In this document: positions 40,288 to 49,420 of the stretch, in pieces | Layout: each line of letters opens with the position of its first letter | Position numbering within the stretch: the first letter of the stretch is position 1 | Assembly: GCF_006542665.1 (NCBI RefSeq) | Contig: NZ_AP019735.1 | Coordinates: forward strand, 372,001-436,000 | DNA: 64,000 bases | Direction: 5' to 3' | From: Alistipes communis | GTDB lineage: Bacteria; Bacteroidota; Bacteroidia; Bacteroidales; Rikenellaceae | Notes under the pieces: generated by a model | What the model was told of the DNA's origin: nothing | Databases searched by the model: none | The model's input: the letters and a program-made list of their open reading frames with translations, nothing else | Translations under genes and position numbers: made by a program

Positions 40288-42807
40288 CGCATTTCCGGCG
40301 AGCGGAACGACCGGCAGGCTCTCCTCCTCCTGTTCGGGCGGACGCCAGCCCAGCGAATACATCCACTCGATCACGTCGGGCTGCACCACGTCGTTGCGGT
40401 CGCTCCAGCGGCGGCTCTCGATCAACCGGCGTTTGAAGGCGTCGATGCGCGCCGCGATCGGGAACTGCGGGCGTGACTGGCTGCTCTTGGCCGCACGAAT
40501 CGAAGGCCGGATCGTGCGGTCGAAGACATCGCGCTGCGCGGGCCGGCGCTTGGCCTCCCACTTGAAATCCTTCAAGAAGAGATCCACGTCGGGCGGAATC
40601 TTGTCCATCGGATAGATCGTATAGACGGGATTGTTGCGATAGGTGATCTTCACCACCTGCTTCTCCTCGATGAAGAAGGTCAGATCGCCGCTTTCGAGCA
40701 CCAGCAGCCCGATGATGTCGGGCGAATCGTCCTCCTGCATGAAATAGATCGTCTGGGCGTTGCCCTTCACGTCGTTGCGGTAGATCTGGTTGTTGCGGAA
40801 CAGGGCGGTCATCGTCTTGCCCGCCACCTGGTTGTAGTGCATCGTATCCAACTCGGAGACCATCAGCGGCCGCCCGACGAACTCCGCCCGAACGATCTGG
40901 CTGTTGGCCGTAAAGATGTCCATCACGTCCGAAGTGATCTGGCTGTTCTGGTTCCACAGCACGGGATCGATGTAGAGATGAATGGTCGAGTCGCGCGAAA
41001 CGGCCACCAGCGAATCGCATACCGACTGGAAGTCGGAGCGGTAGATGCGCACGTTGCGGAATCCTTTGACCAACCGGTAGATCGTATCGCGCGCCAGCGA
41101 ATCGAGCGAATCGGCAGGCGTCAGCCCCAGCGAGTCGAGCGACAGCGAATCCGCAGCCAGAGAATCCCTGCGCAAGCTGTCCGCCGCCAGCGAGTCCGCT
41201 CCCTCCGTATGCCGGTCGAGCGAATCGAGTTTCGTGCTGTCGACCGGTTCGGGCAGTCCCAGCTTGGCACGCCGCCGAGCCGCCTTTTCGGCCCGTTTGG
41301 CCGCCAATCGGGCATTGCGCAGCGAATCCTTCGCGCGCTGTGCGTCGAGTTTCGCGCGCGTCTTGGCCAGACGGCGCGCCGCGATCGTATCGAGTTTGGC
41401 CTGCCGTTCGGCATCGCGCTTCGCTTTCAGTTCGGCCTTCTCGCGTGCGGCCGCCTCGCGCAGCAACTGTTTGCGCTGCTCCTTGGTCATTACCACCGTA
41501 TCCTGCTGCAACGAATCCCGAAGGAGCGAGTCGACATGCAGCGAATCCGCCGCCAGAGAATCCCTGCGCAGGCTGTCCGCCCGTCGCGGCGCCAGAGAAT
41601 CGATGCGCTCCGTTCCGTTCCGTTTCGCGTCGCCCCGCCCCTCGGACAACGATCCCCGGCGGGCCGCGACGATCGGCGCCTCGGGCCGCACACCCTGCAC
41701 CGAATCCCCGGCGGCGGGCGCCAGCGAATCGACACGCAATGAATCGGTACGCAACGAGTCGGCCGCACGGGCTGCGGCGCGCAACGAATCGGCGCGCAGC
41801 CTGGCCGGATCGATCGTATAGAGGAACATCGAGTCGGCCGCCATGAAGAGCGAATCGCCCTGCGACGTATCGTAGCTCACCACCGCGGGGCGGCGCGTGA
41901 GAAAGGCGTTGCCCGGCTCCTTCCAATACTCGCCGAAATCGCCGAACGCGAGCACCTTGTGCTCTGTGTCGTCGATCTGGATATTGCCGCGCAGTACGGC
42001 ATGTCCCGCGAGTTTGTAGTAGTCGATCGAATCGCTCCACACCTCCTGCTTCTCGGTGAGGATATAGCCGTTTTCAGTGACGGTATACAGTTCGCCGCCC
42101 TTGTCGTAGCTGCCGCGGTCGGCATAGAGGTAGTCGCCCTGCGTATTCCAGATATTCGTATGGCGGAAATAGTAGGCGTGGTCGGTCGTCAGGTTGTAGA
42201 CCACCGAATCGCCCGTGAGGTCGTACTCCTCACTGCGGATCTCCACCCGATCCACACAGATCACCGTGCGGTCGTTGGCATAGTAGTAACCGCGGTCCGA
42301 TTCGAGTTGGTTTTCGCGGTTGGTCACCACGCCCCCGTCGGCGAATTCACCGACGTTGGTCTTGGTGTTGAAAAGGAATTTGTAGGTGTAGAGCGTCGCG
42401 TCGCCGTCGACCACCTTCACCAGATCGGAGTAGACGTTGGCCACGTGCGTCTCGCCGTTGTAGTCGGCGCGGTCGCCGTAGACGTAGGTGTCGTTCTTGT
42501 TGATGAGCACGTTGCCGAAACACTCCATGTGCTTCTCGCTGTAACGCACGGCGCTGTCGCAGGTGATGACCGCACCGCTGTGGTAGAAGGCGACGTTGCC
42601 GACCAGACAGACGGCCGACGTATCCCGAAACTCGATCGGGTACATCACGTCGGCTTTCAGGTCGACGACCTTCTTTTCGGGCTGTGCCGCACCGCGGCCG
42701 CCCGTCCGGGCGAACATCGTCGCGCCAACGGCCAGCAATACGAACGCTATGGTCAGGAATCGTCTCAAACGGATGACTGCTTCAAAAAACGGGCCGGCCC
42801 GCCGCAT
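40270..42807 (-). CDS. OstA-like/LptA-related envelope protein with DSL-rich region
   Basis: This 845-residue protein has an N-terminal hydrophobic segment near residues 15-33, then OstA-type beta repeats (VAFYHSGAVITCDSAVRY, NVLINKNDTYVYGDRADY, NGYILTEKQEVWSDSIDYY), as in LPS-transport proteins. Residues about 330-600 are low-complexity ADSLRxDSL units interrupted by a K/R/E/A helix. A second beta part follows. It probably helps carry LPS across the periplasm. The precise start is uncertain. Confidence 0.85.
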   Translation of the reverse strand: MRRAGPFFEAVIRLRRFLTIAFVLLAVGATMFARTGGRGAAQPEKKVVDLKADVMYPIEFRDTSAVCLVGNVAFYHSGAVITCDSAVRYSEKHMECFGNVLINKNDTYVYGDRADYNGETHVANVYSDLVKVVDGDATLYTYKFLFNTKTNVGEFADGGVVTNRENQLESDRGYYYANDRTVICVDRVEIRSEEYDLTGDSVVYNLTTDHAYYFRHTNIWNTQGDYLYADRGSYDKGGELYTVTENGYILTEKQEVWSDSIDYYKLAGHAVLRGNIQIDDTEHKVLAFGDFGEYWKEPGNAFLTRRPAVVSYDTSQGDSLFMAADSMFLYTIDPARLRADSLRAAARAADSLRTDSLRVDSLAPAAGDSVQGVRPEAPIVAARRGSLSEGRGDAKRNGTERIDSLAPRRADSLRRDSLAADSLHVDSLLRDSLQQDTVVMTKEQRKQLLREAAAREKAELKAKRDAERQAKLDTIAARRLAKTRAKLDAQRAKDSLRNARLAAKRAEKAARRRAKLGLPEPVDSTKLDSLDRHTEGADSLAADSLRRDSLAADSLSLDSLGLTPADSLDSLARDTIYRLVKGFRNVRIYRSDFQSVCDSLVAVSRDSTIHLYIDPVLWNQNSQITSDVMDIFTANSQIVRAEFVGRPLMVSELDTMHYNQVAGKTMTALFRNNQIYRNDVKGNAQTIYFMQEDDSPDIIGLLVLESGDLTFFIEEKQVVKITYRNNPVYTIYPMDKIPPDVDLFLKDFKWEAKRRPAQRDVFDRTIRPSIRAAKSSQSRPQFPIAARIDAFKRRLIESRRWSDRNDVVQPDVIEWMYSLGWRPPEQEEESLPVVPLAGNAKETSP

Positions 42808-42864
42808 TCCTTCACCGGACGCAGCGCAGGAGCGCCGGCCGGATTCGCCGCGGAACCGCCTTCG

Positions 42865-44271
42865 CTATTTTACCCAATGTTTGTTGGCGAACTCCCCGTC
42901 GCGGAACTCGGGATCGATGTAGACGTACATGCCGTCGATCTTCTTGGAGAGCCACTCCCCGAAAACCTTCTCCTGCTTGCGGTTGAGCGCCATCTGCTCC
43001 AAACGCAGGTAGTCCTCGTTGAGCGAGGCGACGTGCGTGGGGATGATCTGAACCAGCTTGACGATCTTGCTCAACTGGTTGCCGTTCATGTCCTGCGTCT
43101 GATAGGCCGGTGAAATATCGCCGACTTTGAGTTGCGAGAGCGTGCGGAAATCGGCAATGGCGCTGGGGCCCATGTTGCCGAAATCCTCTTTCAGGAACTT
43201 CGTGGCCGTATAGCGTGCGTCGTTAGCGTTGTAATGCTCCAGCAACTCGTGGTTGGTCACGATACCGCCGTTCTGGCGCGAATAGGGATCGTCCGAAAAG
43301 CGCAGGGCCGCCTCCTCGAACGTCAGCGAATCGGCGCGGATCAACTCCGCGATGCTGTCGAGCTGACGGTCGGGCTCGGAGAGCTCTTCGGTGGTGTAGG
43401 TCGGGCGGATCAGGATATGACGGCAGTGATAGAGGTTGCCCTTCTTGTCGATGAGCTGGATGAGGTGGAAGCCGTACTGCGTCTCCACGACCTCCGATAT
43501 CTGTCCCGGTTTCAACTCCGAAAGCGCGTCGGCGAAGGGCTGCACGAAGGTCTGCAACGTCGCAGGCTCCATTTCGCCGCCGTGCAGCGCCGAACCGTCG
43601 ACCGAATAGATACGCGCCAGCAGGTCGAACTTGGCGTCGCCCGTGATGATGCGTTCGCGCATCTCCAACAGACGCTCGCGCGCGCGGCGCTTGGCCTCGT
43701 CGATCGACTTGGGAAACTTGGTGATATGGGCGTAGACGTATTGGTCGCCGATCACGGGCAGGCTGTCCTTGTCGGTCTGGCGGTAGAATCGCTCCACCTC
43801 GCCGGGGATGATCGTCACCTTGCCGATCACCTCGCGCTGCATTCCCGAAGCGTAGGCCTCCTCCTCATAGCGGCGGCGCAGATTTTCACGGATATTGAAG
43901 ATCGGGTTGTGCATCTTCGCCTCGACGGCCGGAATCGTCCCTTCGCGGGCGATCATATCCTGCACCTCCTCCTCGACGCGGGCCATGATGTCGGTCTTCA
44001 TGATCTCCACCGAGTCGATGAGCGCCTGATTGTAAAGCAACTTCTGCATCATCAGCTGTTCGAGCGCCTCGTTCATCGGGTCGCGGTCGGAGGTATAGCC
44101 CTGTTCGCGGCGCGACTCGGTCAACCGCCGCGCGGTGTTCTCCACTTCGGAGTAGGTGATCGACGACCCGCCCACGACGGCCACGACCTTGTCCAGCATC
44201 ACCTGCTGGGCCCGCACGCCGAAAGCGCAAACCGCCAGCGCAGCACAACACAGAATCCTTGCAAATCTCAT
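42865..44271 (-). CDS. SurA-like periplasmic peptidyl-prolyl isomerase
   Basis: This 468-residue protein has a signal peptide (LCCAALAVCAFGVRAQQ), a SurA-type N-domain (VMLDKVVAVVGGSSITYSEV), and two parvulin-like PpiC parts (IGDQYVYAHITKFPKS ... GQISEVVETQYGFHLIQLID; YHCRHILIRP ... GDISPAYQTQ). It would assist outer-membrane protein folding. It is followed 20 bases upstream by a related lipoprotein. Confidence 0.92.
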   Translation of the reverse strand: MRFARILCCAALAVCAFGVRAQQVMLDKVVAVVGGSSITYSEVENTARRLTESRREQGYTSDRDPMNEALEQLMMQKLLYNQALIDSVEIMKTDIMARVEEEVQDMIAREGTIPAVEAKMHNPIFNIRENLRRRYEEEAYASGMQREVIGKVTIIPGEVERFYRQTDKDSLPVIGDQYVYAHITKFPKSIDEAKRRARERLLEMRERIITGDAKFDLLARIYSVDGSALHGGEMEPATLQTFVQPFADALSELKPGQISEVVETQYGFHLIQLIDKKGNLYHCRHILIRPTYTTEELSEPDRQLDSIAELIRADSLTFEEAALRFSDDPYSRQNGGIVTNHELLEHYNANDARYTATKFLKEDFGNMGPSAIADFRTLSQLKVGDISPAYQTQDMNGNQLSKIVKLVQIIPTHVASLNEDYLRLEQMALNRKQEKVFGEWLSKKIDGMYVYIDPEFRDGEFANKHWVK

Positions 44272-44290
44272 ATCGTAAAGTCTATAAAGT

Positions 44291-45163
44291 CTAATTGTTC
44301 CTGTTCCCGTAAATTTTCGCCTCGCCTTCCGCCAGCGCCGCGTCGACCAGCTCCTCCTCGTGCGAACGGATCACCTCGGCCTGCCGCAGGTTGAACAGGA
44401 TACGGCGAATGGTGGCCCGGCGCGTTTCGAGCGGCGCCGTCTGGCCGCTGCCGGCCACCTCCGTCACGAAGAAATAATAGTGCGACTCGTTGTCGCGCAG
44501 CTGCTGCACCTCGCCCGGTCGGATCAACTGCTCCGACGCCATTCCCTGACGCAGCGGCAGGTTGGCCGCAAAATCGCTCCACGGCGTCCACTCCGCGAAC
44601 TCCTTCAACTCGAAATCGTTCTTGGCGCAGATGTCGGCCAGATCCTGCAAACGGTCGGCCGAACTCGCCTTGACCAGTTCGCGCAGTTTGAACGACTGGC
44701 GGTGGTTCACCGGAAAGCGCACGATACGCCCCTTGACCAGCGGCCGATCGAGCTTGAACTCCGCCTTGTGAGCATTGTAGTAGGCCGCGATGTCCTCCTC
44801 GGTGAAGGTCGTGTCGATGCGTTCGTCCACATAGAACTGGTCGAGCTTGCGGATCAGCAACGACTGGCGGTAGGCCTCGACCTTCGCCTCGATGTCGTCG
44901 GCCGAAGCCGAAAAGAGCCGTTCGGCCTCCGACAGCTTCAACTGCTTGCCGATCCATTTGCGGACATACAACTCGGCGAAGGCGACGCTGTCGTCGCCCG
45001 TCAGCCCCGCCGGCAACGCACGGCCGAGTTCCTGCTCGTCGAGCGTCGCGCCGCCCGCCTTGGCCAGCGTGCGGCCGCCGCCGACGGTCACGGTCGGCAT
45101 CTCCCGACAGCCGACGGCCGCCAGCAGCAGAAGTCCTGCCGTTATCTTCGTAACAATTCGCAT
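44291..45163 (-). CDS. SurA/PpiC-family lipoprotein
   Basis: The 290-residue protein has lipobox LLLLAAVGCRE and a SurA-like helical N-domain (GATLDEQELGRALPAGL, YVRKWIGKQLKLSEAE). A degenerate isomerase-like part follows (GMASEQLIRPGEVQQLRDNES, YYFFVTEV). It lies directly upstream of the full SurA-like gene with a 19-base gap, so the two probably act together on outer-membrane protein traffic. Confidence 0.85.
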   Translation of the reverse strand: MRIVTKITAGLLLLAAVGCREMPTVTVGGGRTLAKAGGATLDEQELGRALPAGLTGDDSVAFAELYVRKWIGKQLKLSEAERLFSASADDIEAKVEAYRQSLLIRKLDQFYVDERIDTTFTEEDIAAYYNAHKAEFKLDRPLVKGRIVRFPVNHRQSFKLRELVKASSADRLQDLADICAKNDFELKEFAEWTPWSDFAANLPLRQGMASEQLIRPGEVQQLRDNESHYYFFVTEVAGSGQTAPLETRRATIRRILFNLRQAEVIRSHEEELVDAALAEGEAKIYGNRNN

Positions 45164-45217
45164 ATCCGATGGGCAAAGATATAATTTTTACCGCAAAAGA
45201 ACGCTAATCCGACCGGA

Positions 45218-46195
45218 TTATTGTGCTTCGGCTGCCGCCTGCTCCTGCTCCCGCAGGCGCGCGATGGTCTTCCACACCATATAGCCGGCCACGAGGAAGA
45301 TGCCGAGCGACACGCCGTAAACGACCGTATAGAGCATCTTCAAGCCGTGGGCGGACATCAGTTCGTACAGCGTCGTATGCGCATATCCGAGCGTGAGCAA
45401 CAGCATGGCCAGCGCATTGTTGAACGCATGGAGGATCACCACGATGTAGAGCGAATTGGAACGGATATAGATGAATCCGAGCAGCAGCCCCATCACGAAG
45501 GCGTTGACGACGGCCGCCGGATAGAAGTGGATCACGCCGAAAAAGAGCGCCGAAAAGAGCAGTCCGTAAGCCGCGCCGCCTTTGGCGCGGGCGGCGTCGA
45601 GCAGAATGCCCCGGCAGAGGAACTCTTCGGCCAGCGGCGCCATGACCACCGTAAGCAGCAGCGCCCGCCAGCCCCGCCCGTAGAAATCGGGGATTTCGGG
45701 CAGCAATTGGAGCAACGGCTCCAACACCACGTTGGTCGCCGCCATCAGGAGCATCCCCCACAGAATCAGCGCGGGATTCAGCCCGCGCACGGCGTAACGC
45801 CCGAGGCGGCGGTTTCCCCCGCGCAGACGGCGGTAGATCAGCGTCAGACCGATCATCAGCCCCATCGTCAGCGGATAGGCGTAAAAGTTGAACTGCGCGG
45901 CCGCCGCATGGGCCCGGGCGGCAACGGTCTCGTCGGCACTGCCCAGCGCGGCCGCATCGGGCATCCTCGCCCCCGCGAGCAGCAGCACGAACGCCACGAC
46001 CAGCTGGATGACCACGAACAGCCCTACGAGGGCAAGCAGATCGAACCACGTGGGAAACTTGTAGCGCGGAGCGGCCGGATCGGCAGGAGCGTCGTTCGGG
46101 CCGGAAGCCGCCGGCGCTGCGCCCTCCGGCGCGGACGGGGCGGTATCGTCCATGGAAACGGGAACCTCCTCCCGGTGCGATTTTCTGAATTTCAT
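45218..46195 (-). CDS. CPBP-family intramembrane protease
   Basis: The start MKFRKSHREEVPV (325 residues) follows a short unused extension. After an acidic, alanine/proline-rich N-terminus there are about eight hydrophobic helices. The CPBP motifs EEFLCRGILLD (EExxxR), FFGVIHFYPA (FxxxH) and LHAFNNALA (HxxxN) are present. It is a membrane metallo- or glutamyl protease of the Rce1 class; substrate unknown. Confidence 0.9.
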   Translation of the reverse strand: MKFRKSHREEVPVSMDDTAPSAPEGAAPAASGPNDAPADPAAPRYKFPTWFDLLALVGLFVVIQLVVAFVLLLAGARMPDAAALGSADETVAARAHAAAAQFNFYAYPLTMGLMIGLTLIYRRLRGGNRRLGRYAVRGLNPALILWGMLLMAATNVVLEPLLQLLPEIPDFYGRGWRALLLTVVMAPLAEEFLCRGILLDAARAKGGAAYGLLFSALFFGVIHFYPAAVVNAFVMGLLLGFIYIRSNSLYIVVILHAFNNALAMLLLTLGYAHTTLYELMSAHGLKMLYTVVYGVSLGIFLVAGYMVWKTIARLREQEQAAAEAQ

Positions 46196-46312
46196 CTGTA
46201 TAACTTTCACGGTCAACGGTTCGAGAGACCAAAGGTAAGCATTTTTTCGGGAACGTTGCTGAATTTCGATTTAAATTCACTAAATTTGCCCGATTGTAAA
46301 CCCTTTTTACGA

Positions 46313-47083
46313 ATGGCAAAAATCATCGCACTCGCAAACCAGAAAGGCGGCGTGGGAAAGACCACGACGGCGATCAATCTGGCCGCTTCGCTGGCCATTC
46401 TCGGCAAGAAGGTGCTGCTGCTCGACGCCGACCCGCAGGCCAACGCCACGTCGGGCCTGGGCTTCGACATCAATGCCGAGGGCATCTACGAATGCATCAC
46501 CGGCGCACGCCGCGCCTCGGAGGTGATCCTTCGCAGCGAGGACGTCAAACGGCTGTGGCTGCTGCCGTCGAGCATCAATCTGGTGGCGGCCGACACCGAA
46601 CTTCCGAAAATGGAACAGGGCCACCACGTCGTCAAGCGGATTCTTGCGGAGGTGCGCGACGACTACGACTACGTGCTCGTCGACTGCTCGCCCTCGCTGG
46701 GATACACCACCGTCAACGTCCTCACGGCCGCCGACTCGGTGCTGATTCCCGTACAGTGCGAATACCTGGCGCTCGAAGGGCTCTCGAAGCTGCTCAACAC
46801 GATCAAGATCGTCAAGAGCGGCCTGAACCCCGCGCTCGAAATCGAAGGATTCGTGCTGACGATGTACATGCGCAACCGCCTGAACAACCAGGTTGCCACC
46901 GAGGTGCGCGAGCATTTCGGGCCGCTGACGTTCGATACAATAATCCAGCGCAACATCCGTTTGGGAGAGGCCCCCTCGCACGGCAAGCCCGTCATGTTGT
47001 ACGACGCGGCCGCATCGGGTTCGGTCAATTACCTCAACCTGGCCAAAGAGTTGCTCAAAAGAAACAGGAAAAACGGGAATTGA
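46313..47083 (+). CDS. parA: Chromosome-partitioning ATPase ParA
   Basis: ATG at 46313 gives 256 residues; the open frame upstream is antisense to the protease gene. Deviant Walker A NQKGGVGKTTTAINLAASLA, LLLDADPQANATSGLG and YVLVDCSPSLGYTTVN identify it. It moves ParB-parS complexes on the nucleoid. ParB is encoded 159 bases downstream. Confidence 0.96.
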   Translation: MAKIIALANQKGGVGKTTTAINLAASLAILGKKVLLLDADPQANATSGLGFDINAEGIYECITGARRASEVILRSEDVKRLWLLPSSINLVAADTELPKMEQGHHVVKRILAEVRDDYDYVLVDCSPSLGYTTVNVLTAADSVLIPVQCEYLALEGLSKLLNTIKIVKSGLNPALEIEGFVLTMYMRNRLNNQVATEVREHFGPLTFDTIIQRNIRLGEAPSHGKPVMLYDAAASGSVNYLNLAKELLKRNRKNGN

Positions 47084-47241
47084 GCATCGGCGGCCGGTCG
47101 GCCGCCATGCGGGAAACGACGCAGACGATCGTCTCTGCGCTCGTGCGAACTTTACGATAGGACGCCGACCGGCCATCGCGAAACCAAGGCCCGCGGCGCA
47201 TACGGGGAAGTACGATTCCCCGACTTTAATTACGAGACAGT

Positions 47242-48102
47242 ATGAAACAGAAGGGATTAGGCAGGGGGTTGGACGCCATTTTCGGCAACGACCACCTCGA
47301 CGCAAAACTCAAACCGATGACCGAAATGGCAGAAATCGCCGTCTCGGAGATCATCCCCAATCCCACGCAGCCGCGCACGCAGTTCGACGAGGAGGCGCTC
47401 GACGAGCTGGCCGACTCGATCCGCACGCTGGGGGTCATCCAGCCCATCACGGTCAAGCGGCAGGGCGACGGGAAGTACATCATCATCAGCGGCGAACGCC
47501 GCTGGCGCGCCGCACAGCGCGCCGACGTGGCCACGCTGCCCGCCTACATCCGCGAGGTGGACGACGAGAACCTGCACGCGATGGCGCTGGTGGAGAACAT
47601 CCAGCGGCAGGACCTCAACGCGATCGAAATCGCGCTGGGAATGCAGCGGCTCATCGACGAGTGCGGGCTTACGCAGGACGCGCTCTCCGAAAAGGTGGGT
47701 AAGAAGCGCTCGACGGTCTCCAATTTTCTGCGCCTGCTCAAACTGCCCGACGAGATCCAGCTGGCACTCAAAGAGGGATTGATCTCGGCCGGCCACGCCA
47801 AGGCGATCGCCGGAGCACCGGCCGACCGGCAGCTGCATCTGCTCAAACGCTGCATCAAGAAAGACCTCTCGGTACGCCAGATCGAGGAGCTGGTGCGTTC
47901 GTTCAACGCGCAGCGTCCCGCCGAGCCGGCCGAAGACGAGGAGTATCCCGAAAGCTACCTGCGGCTGGTGGAGCAGCTCGAACGCTTCTTCTCGCAGGAG
48001 ATCAGCATCAAGCGGTCGAAAAACGGCGGCGGAAAGATCGTCATCGATTTCGCCGGCGACGCCGACATCGAAAAGTTCCTCACCCGTTTCGCCGACAAAT
48101 AA
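47242..48102 (+). CDS. parB: Chromosome-partitioning protein ParB
   Basis: This 286-residue protein contains the arginine patch GERRWRAAQRADVATLPAYI, VENIQRQDLNAIE, a HTH (QDALSEKVGKKRSTVSNFL) and a C-terminal dimerisation part. It binds parS and acts as a CTP switch with ParA. I see no parS-like palindrome nearby. Confidence 0.95.
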   Translation: MKQKGLGRGLDAIFGNDHLDAKLKPMTEMAEIAVSEIIPNPTQPRTQFDEEALDELADSIRTLGVIQPITVKRQGDGKYIIISGERRWRAAQRADVATLPAYIREVDDENLHAMALVENIQRQDLNAIEIALGMQRLIDECGLTQDALSEKVGKKRSTVSNFLRLLKLPDEIQLALKEGLISAGHAKAIAGAPADRQLHLLKRCIKKDLSVRQIEELVRSFNAQRPAEPAEDEEYPESYLRLVEQLERFFSQEISIKRSKNGGGKIVIDFAGDADIEKFLTRFADK

Positions 48103-48105
48103 CGC

Positions 48106-49404
48106 ATGAAATTCCGTCCGGGCATACGTCGTTCGCTGCTCACGGCCCTGCTGGCCGCGGTCGTCTGCATCGCGGCGGCGGAAGCGGCCGTACCCCAGAC
48201 TCCCCCGCAGGGCGTCAAAGGTGGCTCGGTGTCGCTCGAACGGTTCCGGGGAAAGAAGTCCATCGTGCGGGGCGGACGAATGCCGTTGCCCGACTCGCTG
48301 CGGCGCGATTCGCTGGGGCGCGATTCATTGCGCACGGCCGTCGACAGCACGCTGCTTAGGCTCGACTCGCTGGGCGGCGCGCTGCTGCCGCAGGATTCGC
48401 TGCTGCTGCAACTCACCGGCGGCGACTCGCTGCTGCGCGACACGCTGCTGCTCGATTCGCTGCGCCGCGATTCGCTGGCGCTCGCACCGGCCGACACCGC
48501 CCGCACCGAAAAGAAACGCAACTGGTTCATGAGCGACTCGATGTCGCTGTCGCGCGTCTGCTGGATGTCGATCCCCATCCCCGGCTACGGCCAGATCTAC
48601 AACAAGCAATATTGGAAACTCCCGATCCTCTACGGCACGTTCGGCACCTCGCTGGCGCTGTACTTTCACGAGAACAAGAAGTTCAAGCCGCTCAAACGCC
48701 GCTTCGAGGAGATCACGAGCCAGGAGATGTCGCGCACGGAGGAGCTGGACGCCGTGCAGAGCGAAATGATCCACCACAACACGCGCCGGCAAATCTACCT
48801 GTTCGCAGCCATCGGCTCCTACATCTATTTCATCGGCGACGCGGCGGTCAACTACGCCACCAACGACGTATCGTCGGTCAAGAAAGCCACGACGCTGGCC
48901 ACGATCTGCCCCGCCGCCGGCCAGATCTACAACAAGAGTTACTGGAAGGTGCCCATCGTGCTGGGCGGATTCGCCTCGATGATCTACATCATCGACTGGA
49001 ACACCCGCGGTTACCAGCGCTTCAAGAAGGCCTACCGCCTGCGCTACGACTACGACCAGAAGGTCGCGGCCCACAACCAATGGAAGGAGGACGTGAAGAA
49101 CGACCCCGACCTGCCCGAACCCGAAAACCCCGCGTCGTCGACCGACGAATTCAAGGGCCGCTATTCGGCCGATTTTCTCAAAAACCTCAAAAACAATTAC
49201 CGACGCAACCGCGACCTGAGCATCATCGCCACGGCGGGTCTCTACATCCTTCAGATCGTCGACGCGCACGTCGACGCGCATCTCAAGGATTTCGACGTCT
49301 CGGACGACCTCTCGATGCGCATCGAACCCGCAGTCGACTACGCCTTCATCGCCGGCACGGGCGTACGGCCGGTCGTCGGGTTCAACTTCTCGATTAACTT
49401 CTGA
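48106..49404 (+). CDS. DUF5683 membrane protein with DSL-rich N-terminus
   Basis: The 432-residue protein has a signal peptide (LLTALLAAVVCIAAAEA), a DSL-repeat region at about residues 60-125, and then two copies of a GYGQIYNKQYWKLPI / AAGQIYNKSYWKVPI motif with hydrophobic helices, typical of DUF5683. A linker and a beta-rich end follow. It starts 3 bases after parB, as in many Bacteroidota. Function unknown; likely envelope. Confidence 0.88.
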   Translation: MKFRPGIRRSLLTALLAAVVCIAAAEAAVPQTPPQGVKGGSVSLERFRGKKSIVRGGRMPLPDSLRRDSLGRDSLRTAVDSTLLRLDSLGGALLPQDSLLLQLTGGDSLLRDTLLLDSLRRDSLALAPADTARTEKKRNWFMSDSMSLSRVCWMSIPIPGYGQIYNKQYWKLPILYGTFGTSLALYFHENKKFKPLKRRFEEITSQEMSRTEELDAVQSEMIHHNTRRQIYLFAAIGSYIYFIGDAAVNYATNDVSSVKKATTLATICPAAGQIYNKSYWKVPIVLGGFASMIYIIDWNTRGYQRFKKAYRLRYDYDQKVAAHNQWKEDVKNDPDLPEPENPASSTDEFKGRYSADFLKNLKNNYRRNRDLSIIATAGLYILQIVDAHVDAHLKDFDVSDDLSMRIEPAVDYAFIAGTGVRPVVGFNFSINF

Positions 49405-49420
49405 TTATCCCTGTCCGCCG

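Noticed and set aside
45221..46312. Long plus-strand frame ahead of ParA
   Set aside because: It is antisense to the CPBP protease gene, and the ParA family start MAKIIALANQKGG is clear at 46313.
46313..48102. parS sites near parAB
   Set aside because: No sequence close to the TGTTTCACGTGAAACA consensus was found in the window.
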